From: G963667145 sp963676515 [NCBI: Candidatus Cloacimonadota bacterium]
GTDB lineage: Bacteria; Cloacimonadota; Cloacimonadia; G963667145
Length of the DNA: 64,000 nt
NCBI GenBank assembly: GCA_963676515.1
Contig: OY781061.1
Coordinates: 806,001-870,000 of the forward strand
Direction of reading: 5' to 3'
Below the pieces are notes generated by a model. That model was not told where the DNA came from and did not search any database. It saw nothing but the letters and a program-made list of their open reading frames with translations. This document shows positions 34,965-42,085 of the stretch, piece by piece; the stretch's first letter is position 1, and each line of letters begins with the position of its first letter. The position numbers and the translations under genes were made by a program.

Positions 34965-36227
34965 ATGATTGCCGCTGTATCGATTTTTGTTGTGGCTTAT
35001 CTGATGATAGCCTGGGAGAAGGTGAATAAGACCCTGATAGCTCTCTTGGGGGCGTCGCTTATGTTGATTTTCCACATATTGCCTCAGGATGTGGCGATGC
35101 ACCATATCGACTTCAATGTCATCACTCTTTTGATTAGTATGATGGTGCTGGTGAGCATCGTGGAGCAAACGGGGGTCTTTGAGTTTGTGGCGATTAAGCT
35201 GGCGAAGCTGGTGGGTGGCTCACCGATAAAGATTCTGGTGATGCTTTTTCTCATCACTGCTGTTTTTTCGGCACTGCTGGACAACATCACGACCGTCTTG
35301 CTGATAGCACCCGTCTCTGTGCTGATAGCCGAGGAGTTGCGGATATCTCCGTTGCCGTTCTTGCTCTCGCAGATATTTGCGTCCAATATCGGTGGCACGG
35401 CTACGCTCATCGGCGATCCGCCAAACATTATGATAGGTAGTGCCGCTGGGCTGACCTTTATGGATTTTGTGATAAATTTAGCACCTTTGGTTGTGCTGCA
35501 GTTGTTGCTGATTTCGGTGTTGTTTTATTTCCTCTTTGGCAAAAAGATGAAGGTGAGCAACGAGGACAAGGCTCGGATTATGGCTTTTGATGAGAGAATG
35601 TCCATAAAAGATACGGGGTTGCTGTTCAAATCTCTTTTCGTTTTAGGTTTGGTGATAATGGGCTTTGCTATTCACGGATTTGTCGATTTGGAAGCCGCCA
35701 CGATAGCTATGGCGGGAGCTTCTGTGCTGATGATCGTGGGTGATATCGACGCAGAGCAGCTCTTTAGCAAAGTTGAGTGGTCGAGCATTTTCTTCTTTAC
35801 GGGTTTATTCATCATGGTTGGTGGCTTGGTGGAAGTGGGAGTCATCTCTTATTTCAGCCAAAAGATGCTGGCTTTTACGCATGGCAATGTGCATGTCACA
35901 GCCCAAGTTTTGCTGTGGTTCTCTGGTGTCGCATCTGCGGTGGTGGACAATATCCCTTTCGTGGCGACGATGATTCCTCTTTTGCAAGATGTGCAGTCGC
36001 ACTTGGGCAGCTCTGGCAATAACGGACTCTGGTGGGCGTTGTCTTTGGGCTCTTGTTTGGGCGGCAACGGCTCGCTGATCGGAGCTTCAGCGAATATTAT
36101 CGTCGCTAATATGGCAGCAAAAACAGGCAACAAAATAGGCTTTGCGAGCTTTTTGAAATACGGGATTCCGATTACGATTCTTTTGTTGGCTGTGTCTCAT
36201 ATTTACTTGATGCTAAGATACTTCTGA
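34965..36227 (+). CDS. ArsB/NhaD-type ion permease (SLC13-like superfamily)
   Basis: A 420-residue membrane protein with about eleven hydrophobic segments. Family blocks include LLDNITTVLLIAPV, IFASNIGGTATLIGDPPNI and, in the second half, VVDNIPFVATMIPL and CLGGNGSLIGASAN; the paired DN-T and GG-TLIG motifs define the ArsB/NhaD permeases. Members export arsenite, exchange Na+ for H+ or move dicarboxylates, so the substrate remains open. It directly follows the EIIA-CBS gene (3-nt gap), implying a regulated transport unit. Confidence 0.87.
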   Translation: MIAAVSIFVVAYLMIAWEKVNKTLIALLGASLMLIFHILPQDVAMHHIDFNVITLLISMMVLVSIVEQTGVFEFVAIKLAKLVGGSPIKILVMLFLITAVFSALLDNITTVLLIAPVSVLIAEELRISPLPFLLSQIFASNIGGTATLIGDPPNIMIGSAAGLTFMDFVINLAPLVVLQLLLISVLFYFLFGKKMKVSNEDKARIMAFDERMSIKDTGLLFKSLFVLGLVIMGFAIHGFVDLEAATIAMAGASVLMIVGDIDAEQLFSKVEWSSIFFFTGLFIMVGGLVEVGVISYFSQKMLAFTHGNVHVTAQVLLWFSGVASAVVDNIPFVATMIPLLQDVQSHLGSSGNNGLWWALSLGSCLGGNGSLIGASANIIVANMAAKTGNKIGFASFLKYGIPITILLLAVSHIYLMLRYF

Positions 36228-36244
36228 AAAAGTGCTTGCATAAA

Positions 36245-36269
36245 AAAAGCCGAGAAAACCTCGGCTTTT
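36245..36269. terminator. Bidirectional intrinsic terminator
   Basis: AAAAGCCGAG (36245-36254) pairs perfectly with CTCGGCTTTT (36260-36269) around a 5-nt loop. It serves the plus-strand permease gene ending at 36227 and the minus-strand lipoprotein gene ending at 36297. A near-copy occurs at 36937-36961. Confidence 0.88.
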
Positions 36270-36296
36270 GATTTATTGACAAGAGTCAGGAAATCT

Positions 36297-36824
36297 TTAC
36301 TCTTTTTCAAATGTGGAAGAATAGACTAGAGTAGAATCAGAAAAAGATGCAATAAGCTTTTCATTTTCGAGTTTGTAAAAAAGTGTTAATTCATATAATG
36401 TATCTACTGATTCACTATAATTAGTGCGTCCACCATTTTCTATAGAATAAGTCTGGTAGCGAGTATAAGAAGTTTTTAAGTATTGGACGGAAGTATTGAC
36501 TGTTGTCCCAGAATTGGTGACTTCTCCAAAATATACTTGGTTGAGAGTATCCGTTTCATTATATAGATCGAAAGTAGGATAAGAGATAGAGAAGATCATT
36601 TTAGCAACTACTATATTTTCGCTTGTTATGTTTCCTGTCCAATCTCCATCTAGGGGATGTGTTTCTGTAGTAGCTGTGGTGTCGGTCGTAGTTGTAGTGT
36701 CTGTGGTAGTTGTAGTGTTAGTGTCTTTTGTGTCATCATCATCGTCATTCCCAAAGATATTGCAAGCAACGAGAAGCAAGCTCAAGCCTACGATTAACAG
36801 CAATAATTTTAAAGATTTTTTCAT
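36297..36824 (-). CDS. Small surface lipoprotein A with Asp and Thr/Asp-rich linker
   Basis: A 175-residue predicted lipoprotein with lipobox LLVAC (Cys about residue 21). After NIFGN come five aspartates, then a low-complexity Thr-rich linker of repeated TTTTTD-like units, then a beta-rich body starting near HPLDGDWTGNI. The body is unlike that of its neighbour (36978-37490), while the first 36 residues are nearly identical (one Val/Gly change). The acidic stretch after the lipid-anchored cysteine may act as an outer-membrane or surface sorting spacer. Function is unknown. It has its own promoter copy and terminator. Confidence 0.85.
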   Translation of the reverse strand: MKKSLKLLLLIVGLSLLLVACNIFGNDDDDDTKDTNTTTTTDTTTTTDTTATTETHPLDGDWTGNITSENIVVAKMIFSISYPTFDLYNETDTLNQVYFGEVTNSGTTVNTSVQYLKTSYTRYQTYSIENGGRTNYSESVDTLYELTLFYKLENEKLIASFSDSTLVYSSTFEKE

Positions 36825-36916
36825 TTTTTCTCCTTAATGTTTTAATTCTTTATTTTCTGGTTAAAGTTTGAATGTGTAAAATGTCAAGAAATTTTATAGC
36901 AAAATAAAGAGAAAAG
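36728..36916. repeat. 189-bp duplicated 5' module, copy A
   Basis: This segment matches 37394-37582 with only a handful of substitutions and no length change. It spans the promoter, the 5' leader with AAGGAG, the signal peptide codons and the aspartate run of lipoprotein A. Homology stops abruptly inside the coding region just after the aspartates. Together with the shared terminators it marks a duplicated expression cassette. Confidence 0.92.
36860..36887 (-). promoter_or_regulatory. Promoter of lipoprotein A
   Basis: On the minus strand a perfect -35 TTGACA (36887-36882) is followed after 16 nt by TTTAAC (36865-36860) as -10-like hexamer. The layout equals that of copy B, where the -10 is TTTAAT. 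Confidence 0.6.
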
Positions 36917-36936
36917 TTGAAAAGTGCTTATATAAA

Positions 36937-36961
36937 AAAAGCCGAGAAAATCTCGGCTTTT
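36937..36961. terminator. Intrinsic terminator after lipoprotein B
   Basis: AAAAGCCGAG (36937-36946) pairs with CTCGGCTTTT (36952-36961), plus an additional A-T pair in the loop. Sequence and flanks (AAAGTGCTT...AAAAAAAGCC, TTGATTTAT) are nearly the same as at 36245-36269, showing that the terminator was duplicated with the lipoprotein gene. Confidence 0.88.
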
Positions 36962-36977
36962 GATTTATCAACTCGTC

Positions 36978-37490
36978 CTATTCTTTTTTAAATTTGTCCG
37001 CGTTTTCCCATGAACTAGAACTTGAGGAAAGGTAAAGAGTATCGTTTTCATTTTTGTAATAAAATGTGTCTTTGTTGTCGGCAGTTGTCCAAGCTTCCTC
37101 AGCCCACACTTCATCAGGATCTTCGACCGTTTTTTTTCTGAATTTTATATAAGTTAACACAACAACTTTAGGGTTGGCACTAGTGTCATTTTGGGAAACT
37201 TTGCTATAGCCTTCTTCTTTATTGAAGCTTGTTCTTGTGACAAATTTAATGTTGAGTTTATTTGTGTTTGATGGATATCGTGTGGAGTAATAATGGACAT
37301 CTGTTCCATTAGAAATAATCATTTTATCAGAACTAGATGGAGAATTGGTTTGATTCCATGTTCCATTTTGATCCCAAACTGTATCAGCAGTAGTTGTGTC
37401 ATCATCATCGTCATTCCCAAAGATATTGCAAGCAACGAGAAGCAAGCTCAAGCCTCCTATTAGCAGCAATAATTTTAAAGATTTTTTCAT
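36978..37490 (-). CDS. Small surface lipoprotein B, paralog with different body
   Basis: A 170-residue predicted lipoprotein. Signal peptide, lipobox LLVAC, NIFGN and the five-Asp run match lipoprotein A almost exactly. The remaining 135 residues (WDQNGTWNQTNSPSSS onward, with a late serine run SSSSSS) share no evident similarity with A, apart from ending in FKKE/FEKE. The body is polar, Asn/Ser/Thr-rich and probably beta-structured. Function is unknown. It is transcribed toward gene A but separated by its own terminator and the copy-A promoter, so each gene is a monocistronic cassette. Confidence 0.85.
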   Translation of the reverse strand: MKKSLKLLLLIGGLSLLLVACNIFGNDDDDDTTTADTVWDQNGTWNQTNSPSSSDKMIISNGTDVHYYSTRYPSNTNKLNIKFVTRTSFNKEEGYSKVSQNDTSANPKVVVLTYIKFRKKTVEDPDEVWAEEAWTTADNKDTFYYKNENDTLYLSSSSSSWENADKFKKE

Positions 37491-37582
37491 TTTTTCTCCT
37501 TAATGTTTTAATTTTTTATTTTCTGATTAAAGTTTGAATGTGTAAAATGTCAAGAAATTTCATAGCAAAATAAAGAGAAAAG
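37394..37582. repeat. 189-bp duplicated 5' module, copy B
   Basis: Partner of 36728-36916, covering promoter, leader, signal peptide and aspartate run of lipoprotein B. Differences are scattered single substitutions, including within the -10 region and the signal peptide. Confidence 0.92.
37526..37553 (-). promoter_or_regulatory. Promoter of lipoprotein B
   Basis: Minus-strand TTGACA (37553-37548), 16-nt spacer, TTTAAT (37531-37526). A start of transcription about 25-30 nt before the AAGGAG site and ATG follows from this layout. Confidence 0.65.
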
Positions 37583-37773
37583 CAGGTTTCACCAAGATTT
37601 AATAATATCTTGACATTGCTACGCTTCTTTTTAATTCATCGAAATATCTAAGAGGAAGGAGGTAAGGCTCTGACATCAAGGAATCTTAAAGAGAAATTTT
37701 CTCGAATTGGGTTTTTTTAGATCCAATAATTCCTATTAAAATTTTGATTTCTGGATGTTTGCCATTATTTGTT
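37583..37773 (+). promoter_or_regulatory. Leader/promoter region of the hydG operon
   Basis: This 190-nt gap separates lipoprotein B and the hydrogenase regulator gene. A perfect TTGACA lies at 37610-37615, but no good -10 follows at 16-18 nt. A purine-rich AGGAAGGAGG occurs at about 37653-37662 without a start codon behind it, and an ATTGG/CCAAT inverted repeat flanks a T7 run at 37708-37730. I see no open reading frame worth calling. Confidence 0.4.
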
Positions 37774-38037
37774 ATGGAAAATTATTCTGTTTTGACGATT
37801 ACCGTTTACGATGTCGACACCAGCTACGAAAAGGTCAATGTCTTGCTACATCAGTATGCGTCGGTGATCTCTTTGCGAGTGGGGTATCCTATTCCCGACG
37901 AAAGCGTGGCGGTTATTTTTTTGATAGTGAAAACTGATGGTGACACTTTGGGTGCTTTCAGTGGGAAATTGGGGCAAATCTCAGGAATAAAAGTTAAGTC
38001 TTCTACATTGAAGATATCCAACAGGGAGGCATTATGA
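37774..38037 (+). CDS. [FeFe]-hydrogenase system regulator, TM1266 type
   Basis: An 87-residue small protein of the ACT-like TM1266 family found beside hydrogenase maturation genes. The conserved core SLRVGYPIPDESVAVIF and the late LGAFSGKLGQISGIKVKS are clearly recognisable. ATG 37774 gives the usual family length; a longer in-frame start ten codons upstream is possible, and no ribosome site decides it. The stop overlaps the hydG start (ATGA), so the two are translated together. The family is presumed regulatory; ligand and mechanism are not established to my knowledge. Confidence 0.88.
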   Translation: MENYSVLTITVYDVDTSYEKVNVLLHQYASVISLRVGYPIPDESVAVIFLIVKTDGDTLGAFSGKLGQISGIKVKSSTLKISNREAL

Positions 38038-39533
38038 ATGTCAAGAAGTGGTGTGAGAATGTGATAAAACAAGAAGAGATTGATAAGTTTTTGCTTAATG
38101 GGGAAGACTTTATCGACGAGCAAAAAATCTGGAAGCAGATAGAAGCGGCTGCCAATCCGAGTGCAGAGGAGATTAGGGCAATTATCGCCAAAGCTCTGTC
38201 TATTCAGACACTTACTCCAGAGGAGACGGCGAAGCTCATTAACCTCAAAGATGAAAATCTTTGGCAGGAGGTTTTTCAAGCTGCCGGAGAGATTAAGCGG
38301 AAAGTTTACGACAATCGGATAGTTTTTTTCGCTCCGCTGTATGCTGCTAATTTGTGCGTGAACAACTGTGCTTATTGCAGTTTCAAAACCGACAATTTGC
38401 AAGAGGTGCGGAAGATATTGACGATGGACGAGGTAAAGCAAGAGACGGCTGCGGTGGTGGACGAAGGGCATAAACGCATGATCTTGGTTTTTGGGGAGCA
38501 TCCGATGTCCGATGCGAATTATATGGAAAAAGTGGTGAAAGCTGTCTATAGCGTGAAGCGGAAGACACCCAAAGGCACGGGCTACAACAACATTCGCCGA
38601 GTGAACATCAATGCCGCTCCGATGTGTACCGACGACTTGAAGAAGATAAAAGCTGCTGGTATCGGCACTTATCAGGTTTTTCAAGAGTCTTATCACAAAG
38701 CCACATACGCCAAAATGCATCCCGCTGGGACTCTCAAGGGGAATTACCGCTGGCGACTGTATGCGATGCACAGAGCGATGGACGCTGGGTTGGACGATAT
38801 GGCAATAGGGGCGTTGTTCGGACTTTATGACTGGCGATTTGAGGTAATGGGACTTTTGTATCACGCCCTTGATTTGGAAAAGCAAACGGGGATAGGTCCT
38901 CACACGATTTCGTTCCCGAGATTGCAAGAGGCTCTGGGTGCGGAAGCTAGCACGAACTCGAAATATCTGGTAAGTGACGAAGATTTCAAGAAGGTTGTGG
39001 CGATACTTCGCCTGTCTGTGCCTTACACGGGGATGATTATCACCGCCAGAGAGACCGAAGAGATGCGTAAGCAGATGATGGCTATCGGTTGCACGCAGAC
39101 GGACGCTTCCACCAAGATAGGTGTGGGTGCATACAGTGCACACGAATTGCAAGAGGACAATCCCGAGAAAGTGCAGTTCAAGCTCCGCGATGAGTCGTCA
39201 CTCGACCATATGGTGGGAGAGTTCGCCAAAATGGGTCACATCAGCTCTTTTTGCACGGCAGGCTACCGCTGTGGCAGGACAGGCGATAAAATCATGGGAC
39301 TACTGCGTAGTTGCACAGAGGGGAAATTTTGCAAGCTGAACGCGGTGCTGACCTTCAGAGAGTTCCTCAACGACTATGCTAGCCCCGAGACGGTGAAAGC
39401 CGGCGAAGCGGTTATTCAGAAAGAGATAGAGCAGATTAAAAAAACGCCTTTTTTCCAAGAGCACAACTTGTTGGAGATTTTTTTCCAAGATTATGAAAAA
39501 ACTTTGCAAGGCGAGCGGGACTTGTATTTATAA
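38034..39533 (+). CDS. hydG: [FeFe]-hydrogenase H-cluster maturase HydG, with altered C-terminal cluster motif
   Basis: Radical-SAM tyrosine lyase that makes the Fe(CO)2(CN) unit of the hydrogenase H-cluster. The 499-residue protein has the radical-SAM motif CVNNCAYC (C108, C112, C115). At the C-terminus the auxiliary [5Fe-5S] cluster normally needs CX2CX22C in the context CTACYRxGRTG. Here the text is CTAGYRCGRTG: first Cys407 and third Cys433 are kept, the second is Gly410, and an extra Cys appears at 413. Otherwise the family blocks, including LNAVLTFREFL and DYASPET, are intact. The gene is coupled to the regulator upstream and overlaps rnhB by 1 nt (TAATG). No hydrogenase structural gene is in the window. 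Confidence 0.95.
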   Translation: MNVKKWCENVIKQEEIDKFLLNGEDFIDEQKIWKQIEAAANPSAEEIRAIIAKALSIQTLTPEETAKLINLKDENLWQEVFQAAGEIKRKVYDNRIVFFAPLYAANLCVNNCAYCSFKTDNLQEVRKILTMDEVKQETAAVVDEGHKRMILVFGEHPMSDANYMEKVVKAVYSVKRKTPKGTGYNNIRRVNINAAPMCTDDLKKIKAAGIGTYQVFQESYHKATYAKMHPAGTLKGNYRWRLYAMHRAMDAGLDDMAIGALFGLYDWRFEVMGLLYHALDLEKQTGIGPHTISFPRLQEALGAEASTNSKYLVSDEDFKKVVAILRLSVPYTGMIITARETEEMRKQMMAIGCTQTDASTKIGVGAYSAHELQEDNPEKVQFKLRDESSLDHMVGEFAKMGHISSFCTAGYRCGRTGDKIMGLLRSCTEGKFCKLNAVLTFREFLNDYASPETVKAGEAVIQKEIEQIKKTPFFQEHNLLEIFFQDYEKTLQGERDLYL

Positions 39534-40129
39534 TGAACTGCTTTAGAGAATTTTTGACCGCTGGCGTAGATGAAGCTGGCAGGGGTCCATTGGCTGGTCC
39601 CGTGGTGGTTGCAGCGGTTATTTTGGATAAGCAAAACGCCATCGAAGGGCTGGACGATTCCAAAAAGCTCTCTGCCAAAAAGAGGGAAAAACTTTACGAT
39701 GAAATCGTGAGTAAGGCTCTGGGCTACGCCATCGTGGAGATAAGCCACAAAGAGATAGACGAGATCAATATCTTGCAAGCGACTCTTAAGGGGATGAGTT
39801 TGGCGGTGAAGCAGTTGTCGCCAAAGCCAGAGTTTGTGCTGATAGATGGCAACAAAGTGCCTGACGATTTGGTGGAGATAGCCAAGGCGGTGGTGGGAGG
39901 CGACAGGCTGCACAAATGCGTTTCAGCGGCATCAATTTTAGCCAAGGTGACTCGCGACCGCATCATGGTCGCTTTTGCACAAGAATACCCACAATTTGGC
40001 TTCGAGAAGCACAAAGGATACCCGACCAAGGCACACAGAGAAGCACTGAAGGAGTTTGGAGCTTGCCCTATACACAGGAGAAGTTACCAGCCAGTGCGGG
40101 AAGTGCTGGAACCAACTCAGAAAGTTTGA
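39533..40129 (+). CDS. rnhB: Ribonuclease HII
   Basis: Removes ribonucleotides from DNA and RNA-DNA hybrids. The 198-residue sequence has GVDEAGRGPLAGPVV with the catalytic Asp-Glu pair, IDGNKVP with a further Asp, and KVTRDRIM. Its ATG overlaps the hydG stop by one base, so it rides on hydG translation, an unusual partnership. Length and motifs are normal. Confidence 0.96.
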   Translation: MNCFREFLTAGVDEAGRGPLAGPVVVAAVILDKQNAIEGLDDSKKLSAKKREKLYDEIVSKALGYAIVEISHKEIDEINILQATLKGMSLAVKQLSPKPEFVLIDGNKVPDDLVEIAKAVVGGDRLHKCVSAASILAKVTRDRIMVAFAQEYPQFGFEKHKGYPTKAHREALKEFGACPIHRRSYQPVREVLEPTQKV

Positions 40130-40175
40130 AAAATCTTGACAAGTTACTTGAAGGTAAAAATTTGTAATCAACATA

Positions 40176-40220
40176 CCCTTCGGGCCTCTGATTTAAGCTC
40201 ACTCGAGGGGTTTTATTTTT
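40176..40220 (+). ncRNA. Structured RNA element before the Abi_2 gene (also possible rnhB terminator)
   Basis: CCCTTCG (40176-40182) can pair with CGAGGGG (40204-40210). Alternative pairings use a C(UUCG)G tetraloop (40177-40184) and CCTC (40185-40188) with GAGG (40205-40208). A T-rich stretch follows, so it may simply terminate rnhB transcription. However, the GAGGGG arm is also the only ribosome-binding-like sequence before the abi start (11 nt away), so folding would hide it. Structured RNAs are, from memory, associated with some Abi_2/AbiF genes; membership here is unproven. Confidence 0.45.
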
Positions 40221-40221
40221 T

Positions 40222-41106
40222 ATGAAATATTCTAAAAAGCCTTTAACCTTGGAGCAGCAAGCAGAGCTTCTCTTGAAAAGGGGTTTACTGGCTGATAAAA
40301 ACAGCTTAGTCAAGATATTAAGCTCTATCAACTATTACCGTTTGAGCGGTTATCTTTACCCTTTTAGAGAGAGAGGTTCTAGCTTTTTTGTAAAAAATAC
40401 AAAACTAGAGGATATCATAGAGATTTATGATTTCGACAAAAGTTTGAGATTTTTGTTGTTCGAGGGATTAAAGAAAATCGAAATCTATTTTAAAACAAAA
40501 GTTGCTTACACTTTTTCGCACAGATACGGATGTTTTGCTTACTCAAAGAAAGACTGTTTTCCAAATATGACAGAAGACTCTTTTTCTAAATTTTTTGCAA
40601 AAATTAAGAGCGAAACGAAAAGAAGCAAAGAGAGTTTTGTGAGGCATTTTTTTGAAAGATATGGTGATTGTCACGAGATTTTACCGCTTTGGATGGCAGT
40701 AGAACTTTTTTCTTTTGGTTCAATAAGTTTGTTTTTTAGTGGTTTAGAGAACTCTTTAAAGGCAGAGATAGCTCTTATTTTTGGGGTTAATCATCGTATT
40801 TTGAGGAGCTGGATTATAAGTTTTTGTTATGTCAGGAATCTTTGTGCTCATCATTCTCGCTTGTGGAATAGACAGTTAGCTATAAAACCGAAAATTCCTA
40901 AAAAGTATAATTACTTGAAGGACTTGGGTCTACGAAATGATAAGCTTTTTTTTGTTTTTTTGCTTATGTATAAAATAGTTGAGGAAATTGATTTTTCTTG
41001 CGAATGGACAAAGAAAGCAAAGTCTTTATTTTTGGGGAATAGTAATTTTCTTAAAGGAATGGGGTTTATAAAAAAATGGGAAAAATATTTTGATGAAATT
41101 GTCTAA
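40222..41106 (+). CDS. Abi_2-family (AbiD/AbiF-like) abortive-infection protein
   Basis: A 294-residue protein of the Abi_2 family, associated with phage-induced growth arrest. Diagnostic stretches are SSINYYRLSGYLYPF near the start, IEIYDFDKSLRFLLFEGLK, and the HEPN-type RX4-6H motif in YVRNLCAHHSRLWNR near residue 215. HEPN proteins commonly cleave RNA, so an RNase toxin is plausible. It is AT-richer than adjacent genes and sits between rnhB and a dehydrogenase gene, overlapping the latter by 14 nt. No protein antitoxin gene is adjacent; the only candidate control element is the RNA fold just upstream. Confidence 0.88.
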   Translation: MKYSKKPLTLEQQAELLLKRGLLADKNSLVKILSSINYYRLSGYLYPFRERGSSFFVKNTKLEDIIEIYDFDKSLRFLLFEGLKKIEIYFKTKVAYTFSHRYGCFAYSKKDCFPNMTEDSFSKFFAKIKSETKRSKESFVRHFFERYGDCHEILPLWMAVELFSFGSISLFFSGLENSLKAEIALIFGVNHRILRSWIISFCYVRNLCAHHSRLWNRQLAIKPKIPKKYNYLKDLGLRNDKLFFVFLLMYKIVEEIDFSCEWTKKAKSLFLGNSNFLKGMGFIKKWEKYFDEIV

Positions 41107-42058
41107 AATCGTTGTCTTGAACGAAACTTTTTTGCAAAAAGAGCATTTTGCCGAATTGCAAAAACTGGTGGAAGTGGAAATATATGCAGACACGAAAACT
41201 TTGCAAGAAGCCCAAAAAAAGTTGAAAGGTGCTGATATCGCTGTTGTTGACAGCTTTGTGCTGGCTTTGGACGAAGCGTTTTTTCGCAGTTGCTCTCACT
41301 TAGATTTGGTGGTGATTAACTCAACTGGTTACGACAAGGTAGATTTGCAAGCGGCGAAAAAGCACGGTGTGCAGGTGGCGAACACGCCTGATTTCTCTAG
41401 TAACTCTGTGGCGGAATTAAATGTGGCTTTGATTTTTTCTTTGGCTCGGAAGCTGCAAATCTTGGATAGCAAGTTTAGAGAAAATCCTGCAAAGCCAGAC
41501 TGCGAAACTTTTGATCCTCAGATGTCTCCTCTATTTGGGATGGAAATTGCCGGCAAAGTCTTGGGAACTATCGGGTTTGGCAACATAGGCAAGTCCCTTG
41601 CTAATAAGGCGAAAGCTCTGGGAATGAAGGTGCTTGCGTGCTCGAGGAGTCCTCGTAAAAGTGAAACGGTAACTTTTGTGGATTTGCAAACTTTGCTCAG
41701 AGAGAGCGACTTTGTTACCATAAACACGCCGCTAACCGCTGAGACCAAAGGGATGATCGGGCAAGAGGAGTTGAAGATGATGAAGAAGTCGGCTTATCTA
41801 ATCAATACGGCCAGAGCTGGTGTCGTGCAGACGAAGGCTTTGACGCAGGCTTTGCAGAGCGGTAAGCTAACTGGAGCGGGCTTGGAAGTGGTGGAGGCTT
41901 TGCCACCAGAGCATCCTCTCTTGCAGATGGAGAATGTCGTGTTTAGCTGGCACAGCGGGTCGCTAACCCAAGAAGCCAGCAAAAAAAACTTGCCCGATAT
42001 TGTGGTGCAGACGATTCTTGCTTTTGTGCAGGGTCGTCCGATTAACCTGTTAACTTAA
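41093..42058 (+). CDS. D-isomer-specific 2-hydroxyacid dehydrogenase
   Basis: NAD-dependent enzyme reducing a 2-keto acid to a D-2-hydroxy acid or the reverse. The 321-residue sequence has the Rossmann motif GTIGFGNIGKSLA, INTARAGVV with the substrate-binding Arg, GAGLEVVEALPPEHPL with the catalytic Glu, and the catalytic His in SWHSG. Substrate (glycerate, lactate, phosphoglycerate or other) cannot be fixed; lack of an ACT domain argues against typical long SerA. ATG 41093 lies inside the end of the Abi_2 gene. Confidence 0.9.
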   Translation: MKLSKIVVLNETFLQKEHFAELQKLVEVEIYADTKTLQEAQKKLKGADIAVVDSFVLALDEAFFRSCSHLDLVVINSTGYDKVDLQAAKKHGVQVANTPDFSSNSVAELNVALIFSLARKLQILDSKFRENPAKPDCETFDPQMSPLFGMEIAGKVLGTIGFGNIGKSLANKAKALGMKVLACSRSPRKSETVTFVDLQTLLRESDFVTINTPLTAETKGMIGQEELKMMKKSAYLINTARAGVVQTKALTQALQSGKLTGAGLEVVEALPPEHPLLQMENVVFSWHSGSLTQEASKKNLPDIVVQTILAFVQGRPINLLT

Positions 42059-42085
42059 TGAATTTGAAACTTTTAAGGAGTAAAA

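Noticed and set aside
37851-39152. 433-codon open frame on the minus strand opposite hydG
   Set aside because: It is the mirror of a strongly conserved, motif-complete hydG; its translation is Arg/His/Leu-rich with no recognisable domain or ribosome site.
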